This document shows, piece after piece, positions 23,101 through 35,180 of a DNA stretch of 64,000 nt. Source of the DNA: Myrica gale (taxonomy: Eukaryota; Streptophyta; Magnoliopsida; Fagales; Myricaceae); NCBI GenBank assembly GCA_963930655.1, contig OZ005600.1, forward strand, positions 16,522,501 to 16,586,500, in the 5' to 3' direction. Under the pieces are notes generated by a model that worked only from the letters and a program-made list of their open reading frames with translations, did not search any database and had not been told where the DNA came from. How positions within the stretch are numbered: the first letter of the stretch is position 1; the number at the start of each line of letters is the position of its first letter. A program made the translations under genes and the position numbers.

Positions 23101-26100
23101 CAATGTATTGAGTCATAGTAGTCTGTAGTTTCGTTCTGCTGGTGAAGGTTTCAATCTTGTTGAGATTGATTGATTGTTTCAAAGGCCTTTTTGTGCTTTT
23201 GACGAGTTTGCTACTAGGGCATAAATGTGGGCATGGCAGTGAAGCATTATGGTTCTCTAGTGTTGTAGTTTCTTAGTTATGATTACCATTAACTATGTTG
23301 TTTTCAGGGGATGGTGTTTGATCTTGAGAAGGGGTCAACCTTATATATTGATCTAGCAAAGTCCAATTCTAGGTCCAAGCGCACTAGAACAGGTCAATTT
23401 CTCATTAGATTGATTCCATTTGATGTGAAGAAACTTTTCTCTACAGTTGAACTGTTTTGATTCTGAGTAATATGGATTTGTTGATTATGGAAATCAGATG
23501 ATGAAAGATTTGGGTCAGATAAGAAAGCTAGAGGATCTGCATCTTTGAGGGATACTCCTGATTCTGGTAAGATCATTGCCTGAAAGTATTGAGAAATTGT
23601 GGAATGCTCCCTATAGAGCTTCTTATTTGCAAAATCTTCTCCCATTTCCCCACATACTTTTGTCATGGTTTCTCTCTCTATATCAACAAAATTAACTTGC
23701 TTGTTTTTCAGATGTGGGTTTTTTTTGACATCTTCCTTGGAGTATAAATTAATTGCTAAGTCACATGAAGCACAAATACTTCTAAAAGCTCACGTTGCAC
23801 ATGTTTTGCACGCTTGGGCACTAGCAGGTCTTGGCAGCATTCACATGCCTGGAATGAGTAATTCCGCTTACAACACGATTGGTTATCCATCTGCACAAAG
23901 GTCATCTGCACTGCTTAAGCACATCTTTATTATGTTGAAGTGGTTACTTCTATCTCAATAGTAATCACATTTTTTTACTGGATATCATTACTTCTAGCCA
24001 AAAGGTTGAAGGCTTAGTTAAATATCTTGCTAAATGCCCTATTCCCTGAAGTTGGAGTAGATTGAAATATATATATATATTTTTTTTAAGTTCATAATTT
24101 CTATTTATTTGTAGAACTCCTGATTATTTATTTACCTTCATCATTCAGTCATGGAAATTTTGATGGAAGAAATGTAAATGAGGCAGCATCTGCAAATTTG
24201 GTAAGGTTACTTTTCAATCCAATTGGTATTTAAGTTGATGAAAACATAATAATAGCTTTGTTTCATATCTGATGTCTATTCTGTAAACTATCTGTCCCTT
24301 CTTTCACTTTGAAGAATATGGTTCGCTTCTTTTTACCTGGAGTTTATTTGTTGACTTTGTTTTTCTTGAGCATTAACGCCTTCTGGATCTGAGGAAAAAT
24401 TTTTCTGGCTGAAGCCTGCTTTAGAATGTATAGGTGTGGAACAAAGTGACATTTGATGATGACATTGCTCATGGGTGATTATAGATAGGAAATAAACAAA
24501 AGGCTCATGAAGTAGGAAAAAATATTTCCTACATTTATGCATGATTTCTAATCATATATGCCTGAATTAAGCTTCTAGAAATTAAGCCATGTCCATTGAT
24601 AGTTATTCTTAAGGCTACTTCAGTTGGCATTCCTAGATGTGATATCTATAGGGTCAGGACATATATCTCCCACCACTTCTAGATATCTGGTTTCATTTTG
24701 AAGTTCAATGGCCGATGATGTGCAATTAAGGTATTCTCTAATATGTGTGGTTCTGGTGATTTTGCTTACAACAGAATAACCCTCCAGTGCCTAGTGTTCC
24801 ACAAAATGCTACCCCATGTCCCACACTTTTTGTGGCTAATTTGGGGCCAACTTGTACAGAGCCAGAGCTAATTCAAGTATTTTCAAGGTTAGTGCCTTCT
24901 TCCCCTCTTGAGCATTTTGAAGTTTAGTAGCTTTTTATAGGGTCTTGTATAGTGTCTATATTCAAACTCTGTGAACCTTTGTAGAAGCTCTTTGGGTTGT
25001 TTCCATCAGGTGTCCAGGGTTTCTAAAATTGAAGATGCAGAACACATATGGGGCTCCAGTTGCCTTTGTTGATTTCCAGGTACTGCATTTGCTGTCTTTT
25101 CGGGATTTATATAATTTTGAAGGGAACTATAGTGAAGTTTTTTAAGGACCACATGCTAGTAGCTCCACATTTTCCCATTTCTGTTTCAGTTTACATCCTC
25201 TATGTTCTATTTTACTCACCGAGGAGATTTTTTTGAGAAAATGCACATGCAACTAAAGCTCTTCTAATTAATAGGGAAATAGCAAAATTATGTCATGGAT
25301 TTGTTGTTTAATGCATGTAGATCCTTTTTATTTAATGCGATAAGAGGATTGCAAGTGCACGCTCTCTCTGTCTCTCCCTCTCTATCTATAAAATAGCCTC
25401 AACGCATCTGTATTCTAAGATAGAAAGGAGAGCAAAAATATGGACGAGAAGAGTTAAGAAGCAAGATGAGACGTTCTGATGGGAGAGAGAAGTATTGAAA
25501 GTGGGTAGTTTGATGGGCCAAAATATGAAAGTTCTAACTCCAAATGCATTGTTTCAATATCAAGAGACTGAAGAAAGTAGTTTGTGTGCTCATTATGTGG
25601 CGTAGGGAAGACAAGCCTTTTGGTGGCCTTATTAGATCATGCAAAGCCAGCCCGATTATGCTTCAGATACTCGTGGTTCATACAGTGTAGCTACAACTGT
25701 TGTTTGATCGTTTTGGTCAACTCTAGTGGCATGTTAACCTCTATAAATGTCCCATATCTGCTCCATTCATCCATACTAATCGTCTAGGCTTTTCTTCATT
25801 TGCTGTTCCAAGATCACGGTTCAAAGTTGAAATGCAAAGGTATATGGCCTTTCCCCTTTCCCCTCTTATAACAAGTCATGATGAGAATTAAAAATTTCAG
25901 CATATTGCAATTTTCATTGATAGGCAATTTTTTTTTTGTGTAATGATATGGAAAATGAGGTTTGTAATATAAATAGGATAGCATTTATATTTGTATTTAG
26001 TGAACCTGGATTTTTGTTCCCGGAAAGAGAGAGTAGTATGTAGTGACCCAGTGGTTGGTGAAAGTGTCACATCAAAAAAGATTTGTGGAAATGCCTCTTG

Positions 26101-26560
26101 CTTCTTTGATTTGAGGGTATTTTGTTTTGCAGAGGATTTGTGATTGTGATAGATTGTATAATTGGACGAGTAATTTCACTTGGATATTTTTTATACATTG
26201 CTTTGACAGTGTCTCTTGTCCAAAATCGAGTGGTTTTTGGTTCTTCCCACCTAATGGACAATTATTGCATTTAACTTTGTGTGACTTCCATTTTCCCATT
26301 TAACTTTGCGTGGCTTTTGCACTCCTAATCTTGCTTGTGTACCACATCTGAAGGATACCGGCTGTTCAACTGGAGCTATGGATCATCTGCAAGGTACAAT
26401 TCTGTACTCATCACAAGCTGGCGAGGGCATGCGGTTACAGTATCCTTTAATAGATTTGTTGATACTATTTAACTACTTTTTGTTGTTTTAGAAGGGTTTT
26501 CTTGACAAGAAATCCAGGTACGCAAAATCACGGATGGGAATGCGGAAGAAGTCAAAGTAA
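20119..26560 (+). CDS. Two-RRM RNA-binding protein (RBPMS/Hermes-like), 331 aa
   Basis: The exons are 20119-20460, 22443-22505, 23308-23392, 23498-23566, 23828-23900, 24149-24200, 24775-24887, 25010-25079, 26354-26439 and 26518-26560. All have GT-AG borders, and the phases sum to 332 codons including TAA. The N-terminus (1-65) is Pro/Tyr/Ala/Gln-rich. RRM1 (about 75-165) has RNP2 LFVAGL and a weak RNP1 PFAFAVF. The linker carries SNSRSKRTR and [19 protein letters not shown]2 (about 225-315) has RNP2 LFVANL and RNP1-position APVAFVDF, and the protein ends [11 protein letters not shown]. This layout matches plant proteins related to animal RBPMS/Hermes and yeast scw1, which bind mRNA; the specific target is unknown. 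Intron 1 (about 2 kb) contains a solo LTR and a TG/G-run microsatellite. The gene appears intact. An upstream in-frame ATG was not seen. Confidence 0.9.
21009..21041 (+). repeat. (TG)n followed by a long G run, intron 1 of the RRM gene
   Basis: A TG dinucleotide run passes into an uninterrupted run of about 15 G. It lies in intron 1 and is likely length-variable. The count may also reflect sequencing error in the homopolymer. Confidence 0.8.
21381..21799. mobile_element. Solo LTR (419 bp) in intron 1 of the RRM gene
   Basis: It starts TGTTGGGAAATATAAG and ends GCCTAACA, and is flanked by a perfect 5-base duplication TTTTA (21376-21380 and 21800-21804). Inside is the gatttatgcggttccctcactgtgaggtacgtcc-type block (about 21468-21500) found in several small plant LTRs. 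No coding region is present. Orientation was not decided. Confidence 0.85.
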
Positions 26561-28088
26561 ATCAAACATGACAATGACAGTGACGGTCATTTGCGCGATA
26601 GTTTGCACATCTTATAGCAGTTTGTCCCGGAAAATACTTCATCTGAATATTAGGGTAGCTGTTATCAGGTTCTCATTCCCCTGGAATCAAATACTGCTTT
26701 TCCGTATTCCCCTTATTTGACATTTTCCCTTGTCAATGAATGCTTTTCGACGCGGATCTGTGTCTGCTTAATATACCTTTTTGTTATTGCATGGGGATTC
26801 CCTCATTTACTGAACACGAATCCACGAAGAAAGGGTAGGTAGCAATGAAAATGCAGAAAGAAAAGAATGTTGTATTCTCTGCCATAAATAACTCATCTTC
26901 CTTGTAAACTACTGGAGTCCATAATCTCAGCCTTGTACGCGTGGGATTGTTTACAAGCCAAATGAGACGTTTTCAGACAGAAAAACTGTTTTAAGGAATT
27001 GTGAAACAGATATCGATTTGCAGACAGTTCAGAAGCCTGCTCGTCTAGCAGCTGTAATAAGTGGCTGACTCTGAGTTCGTTTTCGGCTGGCCGAACCAAT
27101 GTACCTCAGCTACTATTTGAGTATGAAACTCTCCCGATGTCAAGCCAAGGCTACTGCATTAGGTCCATCCTCAGTCGGAGTGGGATTACTGGGATATACA
27201 GTTCCAAAGAAGTCCTGCTGCTTTCTAATTGTACCCACTGTGGCTTCTGCCGTATGCCTATAAACGGACCTGATAAATGAGTGAGTGGAGCCCCCCATGG
27301 GAAATATGCTAATGAGAAATCGCACGGCAGGAGCAGTGTTTTCGTGTTTGATGTGACCGGCGTGTCGTGCGCATAAGATGACCCTCCTTTCGTTTCTCTT
27401 TTTGGGGGGAACATATATCGGACCACCAAGAAATGACAGAAAGAGAAAACTATACTCCTTATGGGTAGCGAAGCGTAAATAAGAAAGTCTACATTGCCAG
27501 AATCAGAGACCATATCAGCTGTCCTGCGACTCTGCGACAATGTCAACAACTTTATTACCCTTGTTGAATCTTTCTTGTTTACATGATTCAATATATGAGC
27601 CCGTCCCCCTGCCAGGCGTTAACGTTTTGTACGAAGATAATGATAGACAACGAGGACCCCAACTTTACTTGGAGTAAAACTAGGGATCTGCAAAAACAAA
27701 TGTGGGCTGTTGAAGAGTTGGTCACAGTGTTTGTTGGCTATTTAGTATTTAATATTTTGCAGTTAGTTATTACGAAGCTGTTCGTTTAAAAAAAATCTTC
27801 AAGATTTTTTTTAATTCTCACAATACAAAATATTCTACAACCTGTTTGTACAAAGTGACCACATGGACCTGTTAGTTATTATGAACCTGTTAGTTACATA
27901 AAATGGTGACCACATGGACCTGTTTGTACAAAGTGATACCACATAGTAGAAATTTGTAAAAAGATTATACTACATGGACATACAATGCAATTAAACCATA
28001 AAATTAAGCATATTTTTCGCTGAACAACTAACTTTGTTATAACTCCTTACCGGACCTATCAAGAGAAGAATCAACCACAACCAATTAA
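26561..28088. other. 3' flank of the RRM gene and intergenic DNA
   Basis: The first few hundred bases are the presumed 3' UTR. A 146-codon minus-strand frame (27151-27591) has no recognisable motif and no family pattern, and is not called. At 27845-27940 a tgaccacatggacctgtt unit is repeated imperfectly. Nothing else is recognised. Confidence 0.3.
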
Positions 28089-28287
28089 GGGTGGGTTTGT
28101 TTTGTAAAATTTTAGTGTTGTTAAAATTTTAGGTATTGGGTTTAGTGAAAAAGTGAAGAGAGAGGTAATTTTTTATATTTTTTGTAGTGAAAAGTAATGA
28201 TTTGATGGGGGAGAGAGATATTATATTGTAATATTTTATTGTGTTAAAATTTTAAGAGGGATAAAATTTTACCATGCAAACACAGCC
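28089..28287 (+). mobile_element. Tourist-like MITE, copy 2 (199 bp)
   Basis: Ends are GGGTGGGTTTG and AACACAGCC, with TAA duplicated at 28086-28088 and 28288-28290. The body is nearly the same as copy 1 at 12694 (ttaaaattttaggtattggg, then tgaaaaagtgaagagagagg). Confidence 0.9.
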
Positions 28288-28290
28288 TAA

Positions 28291-29435
28291 GTCCCACCTC
28301 TTCACCTAAAACTGACTTTTAAATACATTCATTAATTGCACGCCCATTTTTATCTCTCCCCCTCCTCTACTCTGAGCATCATAAAAAATGGATGGATGTG
28401 TGGCTACTTGCCCAAATTTTTTCCACGCGTTTGAGTATGACTTATTATATTTTTCAGTCACTTGACTTCTCATACCTCAATGGAATAAGCCATGTGGCCT
28501 CGTGATTCGGTGCGTTGTCTGATAATTTCAACCCTTTCGGAAGGGGGAAGAAGTCAAAACCCCTTAAAAGGTAGTACATATTAGGGCGGGGTCTAAAATT
28601 TATAGCTTCCCCGAGATTGTCGACGTCGCTCCAAAGTCATTGCATGCATGCTGCATCATGATTCAGCGACAAGTCGCGTCCAGTTGATCCTCTTGATCAT
28701 GATAAACTGCGCCTGAAACATGTGGCCCAATACATGGACCGATCGACTTGTCCGTATCTATCTCTCCACCATTAGAGGGTTGATTTGAGACTTAATTAGT
28801 AGGTGGAAAGTAGTAAATTTGAGTCCCCATGGACACACCAATACAATGAGGAGGAGTGAGTAGATGGAAGGTTAAGCGCCTACAATACGTTCTAGTTTCT
28901 ATGGGGATGCATAATGCTTTTTGGTGGGACTGGGTTTGGATTGAGACTCAGTTTGCATGGACAGAGACCGAGAGAACTGTATATTAAGCCTCCAACAAAT
29001 TATAGGATTCCACCAACCTTATTTTGAATTTTTTTTTTATAATAAGCAAATTGGAGAGGATTTCCAGTGCAAAATAACAAGGGCCATTAGGAGACTTGTC
29101 TTGTACATGTACTATCATCTGTAACAAGGTGTGATCGCCACACCATTAATTCTATGTTTTGGCTCCCGTGCACCTTGTCCTCTTGTTCTAGTTACAATTC
29201 AGAGTTTCTTCAATATTTTTTTTTGTCAAAATATTAATTGTTAAAAGTTTAAACTAATATAAAAAAATTATATATGTGGAACTATTTATTACAAAAATTT
29301 TATTGACAGTTTTCTTTCCTAATAATTCTTTAATTATGCTGATTAACTCATTACTAGATTTTTTTTTCATTTTTCGAACTTAAAAACACTAGTGTGATAT
29401 TATATTAAATCACTAGTACTTATCTAAAAAATTTA
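28291..29435. other. Intergenic, nothing recognised
   Basis: No supported gene. A CATGCATG string near 28645 and a GGAAGGGGG string near 28540 were seen but have no assigned role. 29030-29400 is AT-rich. Confidence 0.3.
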
Positions 29436-30001
29436 GGCATAAATGCATCCACAGTCCATGTGGTATAAGAAAATTATAAATTAGTCTTTGAGGTAAAGAA
29501 AGTTGCAAATTAGTCCATGTGGTAAGGTTTCCGTTAAAAACACGGCATTTCGTCCATCTTCATCTCTTTTTTTTTTTATGACGAGGAAATTCTTCAAAGC
29601 CGGACCCTTTTGGCCCAACCCTGAAGTACAAACTCCAGCCCTCTGGACTGACCCCACAACCCAGGAAGCAGGTAAGTCAAGGGCGATAATGGGGGTGTTG
29701 GGGCTCGAACTTGGGACATGTTAGAACCAAAGCCGAAGCCTTACCACCACATCAAACTCTTGGGGGTATCTTCATCTCTTTCACTAACAACATATGCTAG
29801 TAAATTACGAGATCTACTTAGGGACGTAGCTTGCTGTGGTTAGTGTTGACTAACATATGTCTTTAGAGAAAGAGACGAGGATAGAAGAAATGACATATTT
29901 TTAACAGAAACCTTACCACATGGATTAATTTGCAACTTTTTTTACCTAGGAACTAATTTGTAATTTTCTTATACCACAAGGATTGCGGGTGCATTTAAGC
30001 C
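29436..30001. mobile_element. Mutator-like foldback element with long terminal inverted repeats
   Basis: The left arm begins GGCATAAATGCATCC (29436) and runs about 140 bases. The right arm, reverse-complemented, begins GGCTTAAATGCACCC (30001) and matches it along the same length (ccatgtggtaaggttt...cgttaaaaa opposite tttttaacagaaaccttaccacatgg). A 9-base duplication AAAAATTTA flanks it (29427-29435 and 30002-30010), the size typical of Mutator-like elements. It carries no transposase and is interrupted by a SINE. Confidence 0.85.
29570..29767 (-). mobile_element. tRNA-derived SINE nested in the foldback element
   Basis: On the minus strand the unit has an A-box-like gtggtggtaaggctt, a B-box-like AAGTTCGAGCCCC, and a poly(A) tail (poly(T) here at about 29570-29578). 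A 14-base duplication ATCTTCATCTCTTT flanks it (29556-29569 and 29768-29781). Length is 198 bases. The promoter boxes, A-tail and long duplication together fit a Pol III-type SINE moved by a LINE. It is not a tRNA gene, because no cloverleaf forms. Confidence 0.85.
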
Positions 30002-30010
30002 AAAAATTTA

Positions 30011-31853
30011 AACTAATCAAAAGAAAGACATGGATATACTTACTTTGAACAATATACAATATAGTAGAGTATATCTTCTAGTCTCCTCAGCCTTCTCCCA
30101 CTCTTCGGTACTTTTTTTCCAAATAATGAAGGAAATTCGGGCACCTATTCATGTGTACCAAATTCAGACATACCTGACTCAGTATAGACTCTTAGGTACT
30201 TCTCTACACCTACAATACACCTGTGTCGGGTCTACCATCCGATGTGAATTATAGCATTAAGTAATCAACGTTTTTATTGGACATGCACGTAAAAGCTAGT
30301 CTAGAATATCCTTTTAAAAAACTAACCTTTATAACTTCAAATTCATAAAGCTAAAACCTAAATTTGTACCTCTCCTTATAAAAGGTCACTAGGCTGCTAG
30401 CTTTTTTGCACACTCTAAAATTTTACTAAATAAAATAATTTTAAAAAAATCTCTTTCCCTATCAAAGTATCTATTTCAGTATAATAAATATAAAAAAATT
30501 CATTATTGTATGATTTTGAAATTAAAATCAAAATTTGTTCATTAAGAGAATATTTCATAAAAAATATATATATTTTAAAAATGAGAGATTTTAATCCAAA
30601 AATAGTCACAAATAAAATATCAGCACTTGAAATTATTTGCTGTTCAGAATGCTGAAGATATATGAAAAATTTTAATATGTCCTAAACTACTAACTTTCCG
30701 GTATTTCTTCTTTTATTTGTGGAAATATCATCTTTAAGCACCGAAAATATTTCTGAGAAGCAACATTTAGAGTAAATTTGCATGTTCTTCTCCTGAAAGG
30801 ACACCATAAAAATCATTAACCTCTCTTGGATATCAAAGAAATGTATTTTCTTTCGAGTTTCCAGACAAGAAGAGTAAATAAATTATTAACCAAAAGATTC
30901 TGGTACTTCATGTTAATGAGTATATAATTAAGGCCGCCTCCGCCCCCTAATACGATAAGCAGGGCGCCCCAACTTCACTCAGTGGGCCATAGCCACTTAC
31001 GAAATACCGGTGCTGTCCCTGAATTGGTCGAAACAAAAAAAAAGTTCGAGCAGGACAAAAATGGCAATCTAGTCAAATCGTTAATAGCGTGGAGGGAAAG
31101 TCAATTCCTAACGGTATCTATCCACCGACCCACCCTTTTGCCCCCTCCGAAAATATATATATTTAAAAATTCAAATCTTTTTTCCTCCAGCAAATAATTA
31201 AATTATAAATAATAGCACCACCGATGCCACCCAGACCCAGTAACTAAAATTCGCTTTATGTCTATTTTATTTATATCGTTACTTTTACTAAGCATTAAAA
31301 AAACCAAAATTCGTTTTCCCATTTGCCAAACGGGGACCAAACAGAACCCACCTCAGATGCAATTATGTTATTCCTCTTGTATAAAAATACCGAATTCGTT
31401 TTTCCGTCGTGACAAGACCCACCGCTATGTAAAAACGAGGAAAAAGCATCTACGTATACAACCTGTTTTCCCCCCCCCCCCCCCCCCTCCTGTGCCAAGG
31501 CCTCGAACAGCCACCATTACAAATAAGGAAACCAAAGCGAACAAAAAAAAAAGCAGGGAGATTTTGTCGGTGAATTTGGTCCTATTTCTCGTAAAGTTTT
31601 TCCTTTTTTTCCCATTTTGTTTTCGTTTGGAAGAAAACCAACGTGGAGGCTTACCCAGATGACAAGCTTAGTGGCCAAGTAGTAGCATGAAAGCGCCACT
31701 TTCTCTCTCTAAAAGCACACTGGCGTGTCTTGTACTAAAGTTCGTATTTTTGTATTTTCATGAAGATTCACTTGCTCCCTCTGTAATTCCCTGAGCCGAG
31801 TTAGAGAGAGAGAGAAAGACGGATTGTTTGTTTCTTGAGAGGGAGTTACAGAG
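30011..31853. other. Intergenic and presumed promoter of the ERF gene
   Basis: 30410-30610 resembles a decayed copy of the Tourist-like MITE family (ctctaaaattttactaaataaaataatttt...aataaatataaaa). A run of 18 C occurs at 31470-31487. 31690-31853 is the likely 5' leader, with GA repeats at 31805-31818. No other gene is supported. Confidence 0.35.
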
Positions 31854-32402
31854 ATGGAGGGTTGTGGAGGAGGTGGAGTAGGGGGAGGAGGAGGAGAGAG
31901 AGAGGAGAATAGGAGGAAGAGAGGGGTCGAGACGTGCGAAAGGCCGTACAAGGGGATAAGGATGAGGAAGTGGGGCAAGTGGGTGGCTGAGATTAGGGAA
32001 CCCAATAAGCGCTCCAGGATTTGGCTCGGCTCCTACTCCACCCCGGTCGCCGCCGCCCGAGCATACGACACCGCCGTCTTTTACCTCAGGGGTCCCTCGG
32101 CTCGCCTCAATTTCCCCGAGTTCTTAGCCGGCGAAGGCGGAGGAAGCCCTCTCGGCGGCCACATGTCTGCTGCTTCGATCAGGAAGAAGGCGACGGAGGT
32201 CGGCGCGCAGGTCGATGCGCTCGAGACGGCTCATCATCACCACCACCATCACGATCAGCATGCATCGGCGGCAACAACCGAGTATAAGTCGACGTGTGGC
32301 GGGTTCGTGGAGCGGGTCGACTTGAACAAGGTACCCGATCCGGATGATTCGGACGGGGAGTGGGAGAGGATGATTGCTAACGTGCGCCAGGGAGGTACGT
32401 GA
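31854..32402 (+). CDS. DREB A-5-type ERF transcription factor with EAR motif, 182 aa
   Basis: This intronless ORF encodes a nuclear DNA-binding protein. Residues 1-29 are Gly-rich, then basic (RRKRG). The AP2/ERF domain spans about 31-88 and contains [18 protein letters not shown] and [14 protein letters not shown]14 and E19 of the domain (V44, E49) are the residues typical of the DREB subfamily, which binds GCC/DRE-like elements. Residues 105-123 ([19 protein letters not shown]) match the conserved motif after the domain in group II (A-5) proteins such as RAP2.1 and RAP2.9. Residues 155-163 (VDLNKVPDP) are a DLNxxP EAR repression motif. A run of seven His lies at 127-133. Known A-5 members act as repressors that damp stress responses; I infer the same here. 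The ATG at 31854 starts the only long frame across the domain. Confidence 0.95.
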   Translation: MEGCGGGGVGGGGGEREENRRKRGVETCERPYKGIRMRKWGKWVAEIREPNKRSRIWLGSYSTPVAAARAYDTAVFYLRGPSARLNFPEFLAGEGGGSPLGGHMSAASIRKKATEVGAQVDALETAHHHHHHHDQHASAATTEYKSTCGGFVERVDLNKVPDPDDSDGEWERMIANVRQGGT

Positions 32403-33963
32403 CTGAAGGCTGAAGAAATGATGAGGCCCTCTGTTAGTAGTGTACTGTAGCCTATGTTTTTCAATTTTCTTTTGCTTTGGCTCTCAATCAAAGAAATTTT
32501 GGCCTTGTAAAAAAGGGTAAATGTATATTAGCAACTTGTCAGCATCTTCGGCCTTTCTTCCTCTTCAGCATCTTCGGCCTTTCTTCCTCTTCACCTTCCC
32601 CTTTAATCTCTATTTTTAATGGTGTATCAAAGTTAATTAGTTCAAATCAAATGGATTCACAATCACTGAGACAGAGCTTAAGAAACGTTCAAAACCCACA
32701 GTTTGGGAGAAGATTGGGGACTTGGGAGTAGTGAGGAGGGGAAACAGAAGTGGCCTACATTACAGCAGTTGGGCGCAAAGAGCCAGGTTAACCACTAAAG
32801 TTATATAACTACTAAAGTGATAAGATTTTAAGAGTTGGGTATTTTCTGGTTCTGCACTATCGCTGATTATGAGCTGTGGGGCACCTGAGAAAGTGAGAGA
32901 GAAAGAGTGGGGCTGTGGGGGGTGAAAATTACTCTGGCTGGTGAGGGGTGCATGATGATGATGATGATGGGTGCCACTTGGTCGGTTGGTTCTTGTCATC
33001 TGAGATACACATAATTTTACTTAAAAGAGCGGTGGAGTGGTCAAAATCACCAATTTTCTGGGCTAACTAGGAAAAAATTAGTACCTGCTTAAGAGGTCTA
33101 CACCCAGATCTGATGAGAGTTCTTGACTTATGCATTGGCTGTTATCCATCTATCTTTGACGATTCCTATGCGTCTTTCAAGAAGAGGACAAGAGGATTAG
33201 TCCACAATTAGCGGAGTTTAGACGTTGCCAAATTGTTTAATTTAAGATGATTATGTCATCATAGGGTAGCGTGAGGCGACAACATATTAATTTTGTCGTA
33301 AATGATGTCCAAATGAAATACTGTTGCGGACGGTTTGATTTTGTGAACAGTTTTTAACACTACGGATAGATCTAAGTATCTGATTGTCTGTGTATTAATT
33401 CAATTCTATTTTTTGAGAGATCTAACACATGCGGAACGACACACAGTACCTGATTGTCGGTGTTTTAATTCAATTCCATTTGGGTCGACCTTGCACGTAG
33501 ACTTTACGCTTCAATCCCATGAAGAGAGGGATTTTATTGTGTGTTCCAGGCTTTACTTTTCGACATATGCCATTGACAATGTTTCCTAGCAATCACTTTC
33601 CCTGTTAAGAGCTTTTTCTACGGAGCCACCATATGTTGCTTTCACGTGATTGTACTTTCACATGCTGATTATTTGTTTGTATTATACGAGAGAGAGAGAG
33701 AGTAAAATTGGATACTCCGGAAAGCTATGGTGAATTTTCCGGGAGGCTATGAATTGAGGCCACAAAACCCCAGTGCTCATGTCTGCTCAAAGCTCAATCA
33801 TTTGGTCCAACAACTCGGCATGGCAGTTGAGGACCTATACAGTCCAATTCAGCTCATCCACCCTCTCCTAAAACCTTGGTACGTACATTTTGGAAGGCCT
33901 AAGTTATCTATTTGAATATCCAGTAGCTGCCACAACCAAGTCAGATATAACTCCCTTAGTAAC
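32403..33963. other. 3' flank of the ERF gene and intergenic DNA
   Basis: A 26-base unit beginning agcatcttcggcc is exactly doubled at 32541-32592. A (GAT)n-like tract occurs at about 32951-32968. No other gene or element is recognised; 33690-33705 is a short GA repeat. Confidence 0.35.
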
Positions 33964-33975
33964 TAAACAACATAA

Positions 33976-34761
33976 GTAGAAAGATTTGTAATTTGGAACA
34001 GAAGAAATCAACTAGAATATGGGTGACTCTCTAACATCTCTCTACCCTATTTCTCTCTATTTTTTCTACACGCAGTCGATCCGGAGGAGGGGAGGCGCTC
34101 CGACTCTCTCCTCTCCTCTCCCCTCCTCTTTTTCTTTTCTCTTCCCCTCTTCCCGCTTCTTCTCTCTGGTTCGGATGACTGTTGGTTGGGTTTTTTGTTT
34201 CCTTTTTGTTTCTGTGCAGGTTACTGTCGACCGTTGTCCGCTTATTTCCGCCTCGTTTCTTCCCACAAGCGCCCCACCATTGGTCTCCTACGGTCGCGAT
34301 CTACACTTTGGTGTTCAGCTTTCGCTCGTTTGGGCCAGCCCCTTTGTTTAGGGCTTGTTTTATGTTATGATTTTGCTCGTTTGGGCCCGCCCCTATGTTT
34401 AGGGCTTGTTTCGGTTTACTTATGTGTTTTTTCACTGTTTGTAATTACAGTTTGGACTGCATGGTTAGTTCTATTAGGGCGCCGGTCCCTCAACTCCGTC
34501 GAAGGGCCTTCAGCGGTTGGTTTGTTACTTTCACGGATTTCCTGTGCTTCCTAGAACCCTCGGGTCCTCTCGCTTTGGGCTTCGAGCCCGACACATCCGA
34601 GGATCTTCTATCCTCCTTCAAAGTCACTTTATTGTTGGCCCCTCAACTCGCCGCTTGTAAAGCCTCTTGTTGGTCTTTTATTTGTTTTTCTAGCTTGTAA
34701 TTTTTGTTTGTGTTTTTTTTCAATATATAAACATAGATGTTTAAACAAAAAAAACTAAAAA
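33976..34761 (+). mobile_element. Retroposon with A-rich tail (LINE-derived?)
   Basis: The unit is flanked by a 12-base duplication TAAACAACATAA (33964-33975 and 34762-34773) and ends in an A-rich tail after tcaatatataaac, a 3' end style common in plant L1-type LINEs. The body starts with a C/T-rich leader, contains an imperfect tandem copy (ctcgtttgggccagcccctt and relatives, 34328-34410), and has no reverse transcriptase. It is most simply an internally deleted or non-autonomous retroposon. A retroposed transcript of an unknown gene is the alternative. Confidence 0.55.
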
Positions 34762-34773
34762 TAAACAACATAA

Positions 34774-35180
34774 AAGCCACGGCATCCGACAATGAAAGGT
34801 CCAATAATGATGATAGCCTCCATTACATTGGGGAGGGGGATTGCCGACCCAGATAACATTTCGTTTTAGTAGGTGATAATAGGACCCTGTTTTTTTAATC
34901 CTATTTTATTCTCTCCTTTTATTTTTGGGAATGTGGAGGCTGTTGGAATACTGAAAATCCAGCATAATTATTGGTACCTAGACAAAAACTTTGTCCTCTT
35001 ACTTACCTATAACAATCACATTATTGTTTTATACAACCAAAAACCAAAACCGTACATAGAAAGAAGCTGAGATCCTCTGACCTTTCCTGTTACTACTCTT
35101 CAGCGCTTGCAGGAATACAATATTGATACCTGCTTGCCAGATCCGACTGCCTCAAATTCAGAGGAAACTATCTCTAGATA
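34774..35180. other. Short intergenic region, 3' flank of the CBSX gene
   Basis: Presumed 3' UTR of the minus-strand CBSX gene. No further feature is recognised. Confidence 0.35.

Noticed and set aside
23665-23961. 98-codon frame in the RRM gene locus
   Set aside because: It crosses an intron; only 23828-23900 is exon, and in a different frame that joins correctly with its neighbours.
27151-27591. 146-codon minus-strand open frame
   Set aside because: It has no recognisable domain, its composition is like random translation, and it lies in the 3' flank of the RRM gene without splice or promoter support.
29690-29750. Possible tRNA gene (B-box-like GTTCGAGCCCC on the minus strand)
   Set aside because: No acceptor stem or anticodon arm can be formed, and the unit has an A-tail and target duplications, so it is a SINE.
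34019-34700. Overlapping frames of 101-122 codons
   Set aside because: They are in three frames over the C/T-rich body of a retroposon, with no conserved domain.
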